The notes: generated from the letters alone by a model not told the origin. Counted from the stretch's first letter, positions 1-14,400 are shown. The stretch: 64,000 bases of DNA from Motacilla alba alba (GCF_015832195.1 NC_052017.1:46515652-46579651), one strand, 5' to 3'. Program-made: numbers and translations.

Positions 1-3000
1 GGAAAAGAAGGATATATTTTGTGGAAATATGGCGCAAAATCAGATCTTATAAAAAGCCATTGCTGAAAGAAGAGCACTTGTGGAAAGTTTGGCAAATGGG
101 TTAATAATTGAGCTTTTTACACATGCATTTAAGTCCTTCTTGTTCCTGTTCTCTGATAAAAGTGAGCAGCAGCTATTTTAGTCACCACAATATTATTTCG
201 TGGCCAGAAATCTCCACTGGAGAAAAGGTCAGTTGGCTTCAAAGGCACAAATGAGTGAAAGAAGTCAATAAAACAATATTAAATACAACAGCTGTTTCAC
301 TCAGTATCCTAAACTTGGTTAAAGTGTTCAACTTCCCTTGACTGTTACTTTTTTCCTAAAGGGATAAATATAAACATAACTTAAATTTCTCATTTTTTAT
401 AGGATGCTGTGCCATTTTCAGCTGATTGTAAAATATTTATGCAAGGAGAAACTAACAGCAGACAGGCTTAATACTTGACTCTGAATTTCTACGAGAAGAA
501 TACATAACTCCTTCAGGTAATGGAAAGAGAAAACAAGTATGTGGTTAATCATTAATTTTCTAAATTAGAAAATAAAAAGGAAAAACATAAAAATAGAAGT
601 AAATTACAAGGCACATTGTCTTCATAAGAGCATAAGTGTACATTTGGGATAAGTGCAGGAAAGGGACTTGTCTCAAGAATACTTTCTAGTAAAAGGAGGA
701 GAGGAAAGAAGTAATCTAAGGGATTATCTGCACCAGATAAAAGCTCTTGGATAAACTCCCATGCCTATTAACAGCTCATCTCCAAGAAAACATAGTAGAG
801 TCCACAGATAGGGCAAAAATGTGTGTTTACCTCATATAAAATTTCCTCCCAGGCTCTTCCAGTAAGAGTAGAAGTAGATGAAGGAATCAGTGGGGAAGAG
901 ATTTGCAGGGCTTCCCATCTTCCATGTTAAACTTCAATTCTTCCTTCTGCCCTGAGCTCTGCAGGCCCAAGTCATGCTCTCTACATTCATGCTTTGTGTA
1001 AAAGCAGGAGGGAAAATTAGCTCACAGTGTACTCAGGGAAGGTTGTCATTGCTGGGGGAAGAAACTGGGAGACAGTATTTTCTGCTTCTCTGTGACTGGC
1101 CCACATAATGGCTCGCTCTGGCTCAGAGTCTCAGGTTTTTCAAAACGCCCGGTGAGCTCTTTGGTCTGACATACAAATCTAACTTTCATTGCTGGCAATT
1201 CCACTGCACAGCCCTGAGGACACCCCTCTACATTGCAGCCTGAGCTCATGTCTGGCTTCATACACCGAATTTGTTGCCAGCTTGGCAAGACTGCTGCAGA
1301 TCCTCATTGGCCCTCTGTGGGGCAAAGACAGGAAGAGAAGTCATAAATGCACGAGGGAGGTTTCTCCATGAGTTCTCTCAACTGGATTCCCCTCTTCTGA
1401 GTATGTTAACACAAAGTAGCACAGTAAGGATCTAGACATACAACGTTTGCCTACCAGGCACTTTTCTTACCATTATGTTCAGTGGGCATCCACAAAGCCA
1501 AGTACCATGGGGACAAATGCTGATTGCTAAGCATACTTAAAAGACAGAAACTCAGCTGGGATGAATGAGTACAGCTTTCACAAAGTATGTGAATCTGTCT
1601 GGAAGCAGCACTTTATAATTTTAGTGCTACAGCTCAGGCAGCTTTGGGATGGGGAGATGCACTTCTCTATCACCTTGTCCCACTGAACAGCTGGGTGAGC
1701 AGCAGCGATACAGCACTTAATACACACTCAAGTAGTGCCTGCTAGCCAGGATGGGAACTTCACATTTAGTTTAAGCTTTGTTTCATATGACTTCAGTAGC
1801 AGGTTTATGGCACAACATTTCCTTTAGGGTATTCTTTGTGTTTCCCTGGTGCCTTGAATCAAACACTCACTTCAGGCAAAATGGGAGAATTAGTCATCGA
1901 TTGGTGTCAAATGGGTCTGCATGGGACACCTAAATGCCACTTCAGTGACTAAGTTACAGCAATTCCTGAGTAAAATTAAATAACATCAGTGCCTGTGTAT
2001 GCAAGCAACAATTCTTGATCTGTTGACTGGTCTGTCTTCCTGATCAAAGAAATTTCCTGAAATTTTTTTCAGTGTCATGGGTAGAGATCAACCCTTAGTC
2101 CTAATATACTTTGGTATAGGCCTATCAAAAAGTCACATATTTTTGTTCCAATACTTAGAGGTTCCTGCTCAGGGTACAAGAGAAAAAGAAAAAAATTCCA
2201 GTGCAAGTCATGGACTTTGATGGTCTATAGACAATCTAAATTCTTAAACACTAGATCTCATTCAATTAGTCATATTGTTCTCTAAGGAAAACATACAAGT
2301 TTGAGGAGCTCCCTGAAGGCAACTCAGGCTTTATGTGTTTTCCTCCAGTGAGTATAGTCTTAATGTATACAGAAAGTCATGCTATTTGTTGATCAGATAC
2401 ATAAATCATATTTAGATCAGACTACATAATGAGATGAATTCAAATCACACTTGATGCATTCAAATCACAGCACCACTTTTGTCTGTTGAGACTTCAGGCC
2501 AGACTTCTCTCCCCCATTTTTTTCGTAGTTTAACTCTCAGAGTTTATTGAAACAACAACATTTCCAGAGAGCACCAAGGAAAAAATATTGTATTTCTAGA
2601 CAGTTACTCGTTTGCCAGTATACTAGGACTTTATATTGATTTTCTGTCCTCAGTTGCTAATGTGGTGCACTTCTATCTAGTTTTCTCCTCACAGGTCACT
2701 GAGATTTATGGCTGACCCAGAGGAGAGATGAAACCAGACCGCTGAATCGCCACTGCCGGAGGCCACCTGCTGCTGACCAACACTGGGTCACACACATCTC
2801 TCTGAACACTCCAGGCCACACCAAAAGCTCCACTGGATATTTTGCTCCTCATGCGAGAAAGCTTGGATTATTCTTCCCATATTTACTAGCTAGCTAATTC
2901 ACTTCCTCCCCACTCTAACGAAATTTTAACTTAACTGGTACATAAAATACACTGCATCTGAACAAATGATCTGTTGAGAAAAGGCAGGACCTTCACCAAA

Positions 3001-4624
3001 ACATTACTTTGCAAGGCACTGCTCAGCAAGATGCCTCCAGACTGAATAATCATTGAGCTTTCGCTACTCTTTCCTAGGACAAAAAGGTCCCCATATATTT
3101 GAAGAGATTTTCATTGAATATTTCAAAATGGGAAATAGGAATGGGTTAATGTTAGAATCATAAAACTTGCAGCTGCAGCCTGGGAAGGGATGGAAGGTGA
3201 GAGACACACAAAAGAAAGGAAGAGCTGAGGTTAGGAACTTCATCTGAGATATAGGGAGGGCTTGGGATGGAGGGGATGAAGTGGGGTGAACTGGCCTACA
3301 GACAAAAAGGATTAGGGTTCCTAGTGAATAAAGTACCAGCAACAGTGCTGAAGTGCCTGCAAAAGTATCCCAAACAATAATTAAGAGCTCATACTGGCAC
3401 TCTCATTTGTCTCAGTGAGTTAGTGTCCTGGCTTGTGAAATAGCTTAGGATTTGGGTTTGGGCTAACAGAAAGTCTAGCACTATTGCTGGTGCATGGCTG
3501 GAAAGGGACTTTTCAAAGAAACTGAGGGCTACAAAATGAACTGCTGCATGAGAAAAACATTATGTAAAATTTTCCTACCAGGATCCCGAATAATATTTTC
3601 AGTAAGATCATTCAAAATCCTTAGAGAGAGGACTCAGTATTGTAATGCCTTCCTTTTCTTTGGTCACCTTCAGTCAGTCTTGAAGAGGGTTGAACCCACC
3701 ACAGATTTCTCACGTTGAACTATGGAAATACTTGTCCTGAAAATTATTGAGATATAATTATTTAATCCTTGTGTGTACTGGGGGAAAAATGGTCCACTGA
3801 AGATGATTAAATACACAGATACATCAGCCAATTTAAAAATTAAGAGAAGCAAACCAAAATCAACCAAAACAAAAAACTTTCCTGAAAAAATGTGAGCTGT
3901 AAATAAAAGTTGAGAGAGTATGTGAAGGAAGTGTCAAGTTTTTCATGCTAAGATCATATTCAGATAAGGGCATAGAAATTTGTCCCATGGTTGCCAGAAC
4001 AGCCCCCACCTGGCTCTTCCCCTGTGCTGTGGACAGCCTGGGCAGGAGCAGCGTGGGCAGAAAGTCTCAGGACTTGGTGGGGCCAGCAATGATGGGAGGC
4101 TGTAAAGTGAAATGGTAAGGGGAGGCACACAACTGAACCTCAATGAAGTTTTGAACTGGAGGAGAGTCTGCTGCCCTGGAAATACAGACACATGTGGGTA
4201 TCCCCACACACAGTTATTGTCAGACAAACTGGGGAGCCCCTTTCCTGTGACATGAACCCAGCAGTAAGCATAGTATGGCTTATGGACACAGGGGAAGCAT
4301 TGTCAGTGAACCCCTGTGATTTGGTTCTGCTGAGACATTTTGAACCCATTATGTCTGAATGGATCCTAAATGTCCCCAAACATGTTCCCATTATCCTTAA
4401 TTAAATTAGCTTATTGCGATTATCAATGAGAAAACATCATACAATTAAAACATTTGCACTCAATCAATTTTAATTTTATTCGCTACAGTTGCCTGTGCCA
4501 AACCAGATGCCTTCTAGCCCGAGGTAAGTGAAGGAAAAGCAATTTTTAAACCCCTCACTTACTGAAGTTTGATCTGATCGAGTAGTGTGACGCAGTCGGT
4601 TGAGTTGTTTGGTTTTGATTTTTT
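1..4624. other. Intergenic, no gene recognised
   Basis: AT-rich sequence with only short chance frames (under 100 residues), none matching a family I know. No TBX20 exon, tRNA or other RNA gene is visible. About 1865-1990 has a compact, motif-rich look that could be a conserved non-coding element, but this cannot be judged without alignment. Confidence 0.7.
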
Positions 4625-4960
4625 TTCTGCCCCGGCCGCCGCATCCCCCCGGCCTGGCGGAGGGAGCATCCTGCATCCCGGATTCCGCATCCCCGCTGGC
4701 TTCGGAGCTCGAGGAGCGGCCTCCGCCGGGGGGTTATCGCCACCTAGCGCTGACGGCGGGAACCGCCGCCCCCCATCCCCCGGGAGTCTCCCGGCATCAG
4801 CCATCCGAGTCCCCAGGGCTCTGCAGGACCTGGCTACCACCAAAATCGGCACATTCGAGCCGCACCTGTGCCTCCCCGGAGAGTTTTTCCGTCAGCATCT
4901 CACACTGCCTGCTCGAGGTCATCGATCAAAGGTGGCTTCAGAGCCCGTCACAAACGACAG
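4625..4960. promoter_or_regulatory. CpG island, possible promoter of an unannotated transcript
   Basis: About 300 bp with roughly 30 CpG dinucleotides, GC-rich in an AT-rich surround. A splice-donor-like CAG|GTAAAA follows at 4961, and an almost perfect donor GAG|GTAAGTG lies just before it (exon side ends at 4523). Several overlapping open frames on both strands cover it, as GC-rich DNA tends to give, and none resembles a known protein. A lncRNA promoter or first exon is possible but not shown. Confidence 0.6.
4735..4750 (-). promoter_or_regulatory. Second CTCF-like motif, in the left CpG island
   Basis: The minus strand reads GCGCTAGGTGGCGATA, which fits the CTCF core around TAGGTGGCG but departs at the first C and near the 3' end. 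It is weaker than the site at 50433-50448. Both lie on the same strand. Confidence 0.3.
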
Positions 4961-7900
4961 GTAAAATACCCATCGGCTTTAACCTCCATGGCCAAGACTG
5001 AAGTCAGAATGCTTGCTTCACATTCCTCTTGGACTTAGAGCATCAGGACATACTGCAACTCTCTTCTGCCCAAAACCTGCTGGGGAAAGGGGATTTGGTT
5101 CCCCATTCTCAGCCAGAGCAAAACACAACGATGCCTTGCAAGTTTTTCCCTAGCTCAGGTCTCCCAGATGAGGCTTTGGGTAGAAACAGCACAATCCACT
5201 TCTTTCTTGAAGGATGCAACCAGCAGAAAGGTGGTAGCACAGTGCCTGATTTTCATCCAGGGCTTGTTTAACCTGAGGAGGCCTTCAGAGTCAGCACAGG
5301 CCAAGATTAAGTCTCTGAGCACCAGGTCATGGTCCTGCTTTACCTCCAGATCAGTGGGTGCACTGTGCTCCTCCACGAAGCAAAAGCAGAGGATGACTGC
5401 CCTTAGAAACCTTGTAAGCTGCATGTTCTGACCCTCTCCTGACACATGGATGCGAATTGGGCAGGGAAGGTGAGTGAGGCTCAGGGCTCTGCTGCTCAGG
5501 AGGCACTCCAGTAGGCTGGAGCTTCATTGCCAGCCAGACCATCCAGCAAGGCTGGAAGAAGCACCACACCCAGCTCAGAGGTACTGACTCAGAGCAGGCA
5601 GCACCAGGCTAAGAATCCAGCTAGAAAGCAGACCTCCCTGCAGCCCTGGGCCAGGAACTTCTGGCCTCCTATTTTCTGGGTGAATACTTCTACTATCAGC
5701 TTGAATACAAACAAGAAGGAGACCAGATTCTCTGGTGTTTACATCTTGAAAGAACAGTTAGCCGTCAGCACCCTGCCCAGTTTATGTGCACATATGAAGG
5801 TAAAATAACTTACATGATCTGTTCAGGCTTAGATTGTTTCTGCCTCTCAGACTGATGGGTATTTCCACCTACCCAGAAATAATTTCTGTGTATCTGTGAA
5901 CTTCTGGATTAAAACCTGAGGCTCTTACAGATATCCAATACCTTCAAATTACAGGAGAAGATGACAGGTTTCTGCATATGGAGAGATTCAACTCCTTTTT
6001 CTTGCCTCAGTGATTAAGCAGAGCCTTGCTGTAAAAATCAAACCTGCAGTAGGACATGAGAATTCTGGCTCAAGTGCTCACACAATTTTTGCAAGGCTGG
6101 CTCTAAATCTAAGATCTGTGTGCCACTTTTGTATTCATATCCAGCCTGTCTCTCTTTAAATACAAATACTAATTTGCTCCCTGTTCTCCCTCTTATGGTT
6201 GAAGACCTCTAATCTCCCTTGCGCCTGTCTCCAAATCCTTCCCATGAAACTGATCACTGCAGAAATAGCAGTAATTGATAGCAGGTGTTTCAGATGTGTT
6301 TACTGCTCTGTGGCACCACTTGCCTCATATCTTGCCATATCATTCTCTCTTCCAACATCACGAACTTATGCTCCCTGATCCTGAATGACTGTACAAGAAG
6401 ATTGATTTAGAGATGGATTAGTTTGCAAGTATTCATCACTTCACTTAATAATCAAAGAAACTCAATAGATGTGAGCATTGAGGAAGCCAATACTAATATA
6501 ATTTTTTCTTACTTGGGTTCAGAGCAAGGTTTTTCTTTCAATAAATTTTAAGGATTTTAGTGTTTCAATTTCTAATTCTCTTCCCATGCTCTGAACAAAA
6601 TTACACATATTGCAAAAATAAAATAATAGCCCAAATGTACTCAGATCTGTTGTAGATTGTCAGAATTATTCCACACTGTATAAGGTGTCTCGCTGCTCTG
6701 CCAGCTCTGTGCTGTATCCTCCTATACTCAGGGAAAAATAAAAGCATACAGCAACAAAAGAGTAAGATCATCCAGGAAATACATCTTGCCAGGATTCAAG
6801 TTGGATGGACACAAAGCATGAGTCTGAGAAGAGAAATTAGGTATGCAACAGTCCTCCAGAAGCTCTGTGTAGCAAGATCAAGAGGGTGTAAGAGGGAGTA
6901 ACTATTAATTTTGGTAGCATCAGCTAACACCTTCCACGTTGAAAGTATTTCCCACTTCTTTCAGATTGAAATCACCCTGTATCCATATATGACATAATCT
7001 GGGTTCCATGGCTCCAGACCATATGCTAACCCCATGTTTCTTTCTTGACCTGAAGTGTGGAGCAGGGCCTTAGCTCACATGCAATTCCAAACTCCATATG
7101 AAACTCAGCACTGGCCTTTCTCTGCTCAGCATTCCCTTTATTTGCTGTCATGAACACACTGGTATTTCCCTGATGAGGGAGGAAAATGCTATTACTCCTT
7201 TCTTTGTTTTCTTTTGAATCCAGGAAGGGAATAAATTCAAGGAGATATTACCAAAATTGTCCAATAGTTTTTCTAAGTGACAGTATCCTATTCCAGCCAT
7301 GACCCAAGCCATCAGCAGACCATAACATTGCACATTTTGGTGCCAATCCCTTTAAACTGCAGCTGCGATTCTGATTCCTGTTTTCTCACTGGAGAGTGAT
7401 GCACTGGGGAATGCACCACAAGCAACAATCTGAAGCTGAGATTCAGGTTCAGTGCTGCCTCTTGTCTGTGTCTGAAGAGTCTACAGGTGAAAAGGGCAGG
7501 CAAGTTGTCCTTGACAGCACAAAACTGATGGTTTTTACACATCAAAAGCAGCCATTGACCTGCCCTGGTATTTTGGAATACCTCAAACACTAAATATAGC
7601 AATTCATTACTACCAGCAGCAGGAACACGATCTGAAATCAGTGCAATTACACACTGAGCTATTATAGCAACCAACCCTCTGCAAGCAGACCACAGAAATA
7701 TTAACTCTTCCTTGCTGCCTGTCTAGGATGGCAAGGACAAAAAATTCAGAAGTTAAAACTCAGTTGTTTTCTATCCAGTCCATAGTGTGACCCCCATCTG
7801 GGTCAGCCATATTCTTCAGGTTGCTTGGAAAACGAACCAGATAAACTGGCAAGAGCTCTGTCTTCTAATGTTTCATATAATCCACTGACTGACACACACA

Positions 7901-10900
7901 GTGTAGCTTTTCCATGCCCTCCCTCCCCCAGAAGTTTTGCCTTGTGGTTCTGATCATCAGTACTGCAGCAGGGTAGCAGAAGCCACAGCACAACCACAGA
8001 CCTGAGAACAGACTAGGTTTCATGGGATAGAGCATAAAGGACAGATTACTTAAGCAACAAGGAGCAGGACCAAGGAGTTATAATTAAAATCATAAATATA
8101 AATGCCAAACACACGAGAGTGCCTGTCTTTACAGCCAAGGTACAAATGCTTCAGGTATGGCATCAAACACTGGATCATTCAGTACTCTTAAGAATTATAT
8201 CTTTTCTCCAGCTTGAACTACGGAAATCTCTGGTTCAATTGGAGCTTGGTTCACATCCAAAATGGTGCTGGAGCTGTCTGCTCTGCATCAGATTTCCAGC
8301 TACAATCTCTTTAGAATTGTAGAATCTGGAGAATTTCGATTGGGAAATGTCAAAGCAAAACATTGTTTAAAAAAAAAAAAAGAAAAGTAAACTTTTAACT
8401 TTCAAGTGTTGATCTTTTCTCTGTTTTGAAATGGAAGTCAAAAATGTCATATTTAAAGTTTCTCCTTTCAGAAGAAAACCTGTAAAAATAGTCAAAGCTA
8501 ACATTTTCTGACAAATAAAAAATATTTCAGCTAGCCTGAAAGAGATGGGGTTTTACAGGGCCAAAATATTTCAACACCCTTTCCTCTTTGGATGGAAAAT
8601 GGGGCCTCCTTCCTCAGCCCTAGCCAGCCTAAAAGCACTTGGCAAACATAAATTAATTCATCCTTTTGCTACTGGGGGAAAGAAGAGGGGCAAAAGCTCT
8701 AAAGGGACATGCTTGCAGTGAACTAGGGTGTCTGTTGGTAGAATTACAGAGATATGTTGTAGCTCCAAACCCAAAACGCCTGCCTGGGCACAGGTTCTTC
8801 TGTGCAAGATGCCTGGCTGTGAGCACCAGTGATACCCAGCAGCTGCACCTGTCTGTCCCTTAGCGTCCTCCCAGCACAGCAAACTCCTCCAGGCGCAGCA
8901 GAGCTGTAGCAGTGGGACAAAAGTATTCCAGAGGCTGCCTGCCATAAAACATGCATTAAAATCTTAGTCTGGCAAATCTGCTTGTTTTGCAATTTGGTCA
9001 TCCTGACTACATATCCAATGGCTTTTCTTTAACCTCCTTTTCTAAAAGAGAAAGGAAAAAAGAACAATCCCCAAGAAAAATGTTTATTTCATGAAGCCAT
9101 CCAAACTTTTAATTATCTTTCTTTTTCAGGGAAAACTAATAATGGCAAACCACAGAAAGATACACTACATGGTCTTGTCCTTTCTGATGTTACTGAGAAG
9201 AGAGGAACATGAAACTAAATAAAGATGTTTACTGACAGACTAATAAACAAATGGGCCCATTTTGATGTAACCTTGATGAATGGAGCATCCAGGTGTTTTC
9301 AATAATGGCAATAAGCACTACAACTCAAAGTATTTCTGATTCAAGTATAATGCATTATTAGGCCATTAGAGGCTGAGTATAGAGGGCCATTTGTGCTCAG
9401 CCCTATCAATAATGTTCCTTCCCAGCCTACATTTAGGCCAGGGGAATTAGTCATACGGATATTCTATTTAATAAAAACCTAAAGAAGACGCATCAAGAAT
9501 CGCATTACATTTTAACAGGGTTACAGTAGTCCAGGAGGACCACAAGTTTAATTTTCATAAGAGCATTCATTCCTCAATTATGTCAAACATGAAAATGTAA
9601 ATGGCAAATTTAATGCTAACAATATCCCTCAAAGCACATTGGCAGGTAGCAACCATTATGTTGAGTGAATGCTGGCTGCATAACAAGCAGCCCCAAACTA
9701 GACAGCAGGGGATTAAAATTGCCAAGCTGAGCTCCACTGATTACAGTTGCACGCTGCCGAAAACACCCTTTGTAATATGCATGGGAACTAAGGGTGGATT
9801 CTTTCCTCCCGAAGAATTTGCTGACTGTGCAGGAATCATGATTAATATTGGCCAAAGGTGGTAGCCACGAGATGTGATAGCAGCTGCCATTTGGGTCCTT
9901 CCAAGCAAGCACAATGAGCCAAATTCATCCCCAGTGTAATTCCACCAAAGAAGAGGGATTTGCACACACAGATGGCTACTTCCTTTTAAACAGGAATGGC
10001 TAAACAGGGAGGAGCAAGAGGATGGAGGTTGGATGCTCACACCTGGTTTCAAGGACGCAATCTTCAGCTTCCTCAAATGATGCAAGGTGAAAAAGCAATT
10101 AAATTATTCTGCAACTAAGCCAGAGGTACCTCTGTAATATGTAAAGGAAACTTGTTGCTTTCAACCATCCACACTACAGTGAAATACAAATGAAGGGGAT
10201 AACGTCATATGTTGCCATCCTGCACCTTCTGAATACAACCCAAACCTCTGCCTTTGTGCAAATGCTTGGCTTCATTGCCATGCCATGAGTAACCTGGGAC
10301 TCCAGGCCTGTTTCCATATAAAATAATAACATCAGGAGTCAGATGTGCAGTGCACAAAGTACCGATTCCCTACCAGAGCCTTGAAGGGAAGACACGTTCC
10401 TTAAAGCACAGTGGGCTATTAAATGCTACTGCTGAATAAATGCAGCTCCTGCACTTTGGTGACATTCACAGTTCAGAAGAGTGAGTAGCATCCAGGCTCT
10501 GCAAAGCAAGCCATGCCAGGCAAGCTCTTTCCAGTTAACATCTCTGCTCATGGAGCAAAAAGTAGGATTAGCAGTGCCGTTCCTCTTACTGAGGTCTCTA
10601 GAAGTATGTTTGTGCATTAACATCACACAGGGCTTATGTTTTTGTGTGTCCTCTTGTTTACATTAGGGCACATGACCAGATACAGGTGCATAATCATACA
10701 TTTAATGAAAATACTAATGTATGTTTTCACACCCATTAATTCAGCCTCATTGCATAGCAAGGAAGACTTTTCAACATTTGCCAACATTCATTCTATTAAC
10801 ATTTATTCCATTTTTTGAGGCAGAAAATGCTACTTTCTCACTTCATCTAGCTGACATCTTCAAACCTACTCAGAAAGCAAGGTTCCACTGAAGCTCAATG

Positions 10901-11350
10901 AAAACAGGATGAAAATCATAGTTTTCAGTAGCTCTTTTTTACATAGGTCTGAATCAAAGCTTGGGGGTTTTAGAGTTCCCAAGTATCCTTAGGTTTTTCC
11001 CTCATAAAACTTCTGAAATTTGTGCATAGGAACACCTGAGGTACATTTGTATTCTTACAGAGCCATGCTACTAAAAGTCCAAATGCAGCAATATTTTAGG
11101 TGGGAAATCAGTAAATCATGTTATCATGTTACTTGGTTTATATCTAGACACTCATGACCAAAAATCATGTCAGGTAAACCTACTGGCTCCCCAGTCGCTG
11201 CAAGATGGGATCTTACCCTATCTACCAGTGAGCAACAGAGCTGTGACAACTCCAGCTGAATCCTCAATATCTCCCAAGATGCCTGGGAAAGAACTGGGGT
11301 CAGAAAGCACCAAAAAAACTTGAACTCTGCATACCATGGAAGTATATAGG
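4961..11350. other. Intergenic, no gene recognised
   Basis: No supported gene. The frames at 7312-7674 (minus, 120 residues) and 9741-10085 (minus, 114 residues) lack domain features. Contains a short A run near 8370. The stretch 9230-9480 is a possible conserved non-coding element by appearance only. Confidence 0.7.

Positions 11351-11409
<59 letters not shown>
11351..11409. repeat. (TAGA)n microsatellite
   Basis: 59 uninterrupted bases of the TAGA/GATA tetranucleotide, nearly 15 copies. A perfect tetranucleotide tract of this length is likely polymorphic. The minus-strand open frame with a repeated Y-L-S-I peptide is a by-product of the repeat. Confidence 0.98.
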
Positions 11410-14400
11410 GTATTTTTTCCTACCCATCTTTATCTATTCTGGCTCTCTCTGTGTTTTTGTGTGGGTTTTTTTTTCCTTTTTATTAGACAACATTAATTAA
11501 ATCTCTCCATAGGCTTTTTTTTAACCTTCTTTCCTTCATCATATTGATGAAGTCTCTAAATCACTGGACTTCTGCAATGAACAGAACCTGCATTTTCCTT
11601 AATCTCCTATCACAGCAGTCATTCCTCAACAGCTCTCTTCTCCTGCCAAAACTCATTCTTCCACCTCTACCCTGTCAGTTGGATCTGTAGCACTGTGCTG
11701 CTAGAGTCAACCCTGCTCCCAAACCAAAATATTGGCATTAGATGCTTTTGGAATATGAAGGGATGAAGTGGAATTTCCCTAGTCAGATTCTGAAATGCCT
11801 ACTTGTCTTTGTTTTCCACTAGCACTCTGTTGACAGATAAAATATGGACACTTTACCAACCGGTTTGTTGTCCACAGGGACCAGCAGCACCCCTCATCAC
11901 ACAAAAAAAGCAGCCTCATGAGAAAATGGTTTCTAATGCTTAAGCTGCAGCACAAGAGAGAAATTTGGAATAAGCAGGCTTCCAGAAGGATTTTACTGTT
12001 GGTAGATTTATCTTTTTCACAAGTCATCAATAACAAGGAATGAGGCATAAAAGCATAAGCAGGATTTTAGACATGTTAAAATATACATGCTCATCTGATT
12101 TAACTTCCTTATCTCTTGGATGCCTTCCTACTAAGAGGAGGAATGAGTCTGCATCTTGGCAAATAGAAATGGCACTGTTTTGCTTTGGATTCTAGCAGCT
12201 CAGAAAACAACTTCCAACAAATCTTTCTTTTTGTTAGGCTGGCATGGACACCCTCAGCATTTACTTAGAATATATGGAATTTCAGAGGGAGATTAGAGAA
12301 TGGAGACAAAAGGAAAAAAAAAATAAAACATAGTTGAGGAAGTTAGTGAATGGAAGAATTTTGGAAGCAATTCTTGTTTGACAAGCCAGTCATAAAAAGA
12401 TAAATTATTTTATATGGACGTTTCATGAGTGGATCTTAAGTTTTGGGAGGCTTCCTCAGATTTCTGGGGCCACAGAGAAATCCACTATGTTTTTATTTTT
12501 TCTTGGCATAACTGAATATTTCAAGGAAGCTCAGTTTTCTAGTGCCATAGAAGAGTCTGAGCTGTCTAATAGCAGCCACACTTTACAAAGCATACACACT
12601 GAACCCAGCAGATGTGTTTTCATGATGATTGGTTCTTGTTATTTCAGTCGATGTGCCCCAGCTTTCCTCCAAGGATCACTGCGGGAACCAGCCCAGAACA
12701 AGTGTTACAGCGTGAGACCCTCTCTAGCCAGAGGGCATTGTGTCAGCACCAGGAAAGACTTGGTTTTCATCAGCCCTAAGTGAGGATCAGTTCCCGCTTC
12801 ATTTGTGAATTTCAGCAAAAAAATGGGTTATTCCATGGTGGCTTTCCCAAATCCCAAAGCAACCAAGTTCTTCAGTACTGGAAGAACTTGCCTGCAAGCT
12901 TGCTGAACCAGCACCACTAAAGACAGGGAGTCCTGGCAGGTCAGCACACCTTGAAAAAAGTAGGTCAGCAAGGCAAGTCAACATAGCCTTGACTCCCAAA
13001 CACAAGCACCCACCTCTGAGCTGTTTTCACATACTAGAAATTCATTTGGAGACGGACGTGTTTTCTTTTCTGGGGTGGGTTATTTTAAGCCTATGTCAGA
13101 TACTGTCAGTCACCAGTTTAAGAGAACTGCTCAGACCCCTGGCTTGGCTCTCCATGTCCCACGAGGAACTTCACAGGCAGCCCACAGCCGTATTGGCATA
13201 TGGCTATCACCACTCCACTCCCCAGACATCTTAGAATAATAAACTGGTAATTGAACGGCGAGTTCAGTGCTGCTGTTTGCAGAGAGCCATGACCGCTGAA
13301 TGATTACGACAGCGGGCAGCGCTATGGAGGTGTTGAAAGAGCCTATTAGTCTGCTTAGTCTAAGGCAGTAAGGAGAGTTGATGCAAGCCCTCTGCAAACA
13401 AATACCCAGCACAGGCAACACAAAAAGGGCAGCAAAGGGTGGGGGGCTGTTTCCTCTATGGGGGTTGTTGTCAGAGATGTGTCATACTTGAATGGGTGAG
13501 ATGTGCACAGAACAAGGCAACCAGGGCTGGAAACATGGGCAGGGAAGTTGTCCTCACACTCTGATTGTAGATCCTGTGACTAGAGCAAGGCAAGAGGAAG
13601 ACTGTTGCTGTTTACTGCAAGGAGTCAGAATTATTCTGTATCATAATGTGGCTGTAAAACCCATTACCTGGGACTTAAAATGACTCGTTAGATAGCCAAG
13701 GGCACATGGCATGCTCAGGAAAAGACAAGGATCACCATATTCACAAGACAAGGAAGTTACTTGGCCTGAGCTACACTGAGTCACCCACCAACACCCCCAA
13801 GGGATGCCCATTCAGGCCCCTGGCCTCAGCAGCCATGAGGCTCACAAAGCTATTCCCAGCCAGGGGAGCTGCAAGCCCCAGCCCTGACAGACATCCTCAC
13901 TCCACCAGGGTTGTATGCAGCATTGTGTGGTGTTTCCAGAAGCTGGTAGTTCATGGTTGGTCCTCAGGACAGCCTTGAGCAACTCCTGGTTGCACCGCAA
14001 CACACAGCATGAGGCAGATGGGCACAACTCATGGCTGAGTCCCTCAACAATCAACAGGGTTAAAATAAGGTATTGATAGGATGTATTAGATTTGATCATG
14101 GATACCTCTTGATTAATCATGACTTGGACAGACCATGGGTTCCTTTGAAGGAATCATGACTTGGACAGACCATGTGTTCCAGCCGTAAGAGCCGCCTGTT
14201 GGGGTACAATCTCTTGCCACTGAAAAACCCTCATAAAAAACCCATTCACGTTCCACAACTACTTAACCTTCAAGCAATCTTTTGTAAAATATAATTAAAA
14301 CATTTGAAATACATTAAAATAACACTATGAGGTGCTTACTATATCTACTTTGGTGCTCTCAAGTAGATTTTTCTCTCTTCATTTTTCCCATCAGGAGGCT

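Noticed and set aside
1..4440. TBX20 5' exons at the left edge, expected from gene order
   Set aside because: No T-box peptide or TBX20 N-terminal sequence appears on either strand, so TBX20 must lie further left if synteny holds.
4587..5001. Plus-strand frames (125 and 133 residues) and a minus-strand frame over the left CpG island
   Set aside because: Open frames on both strands are expected in GC-rich DNA. The peptides are P/A/G-rich without domain features, so the stretch is kept only as a CpG island.
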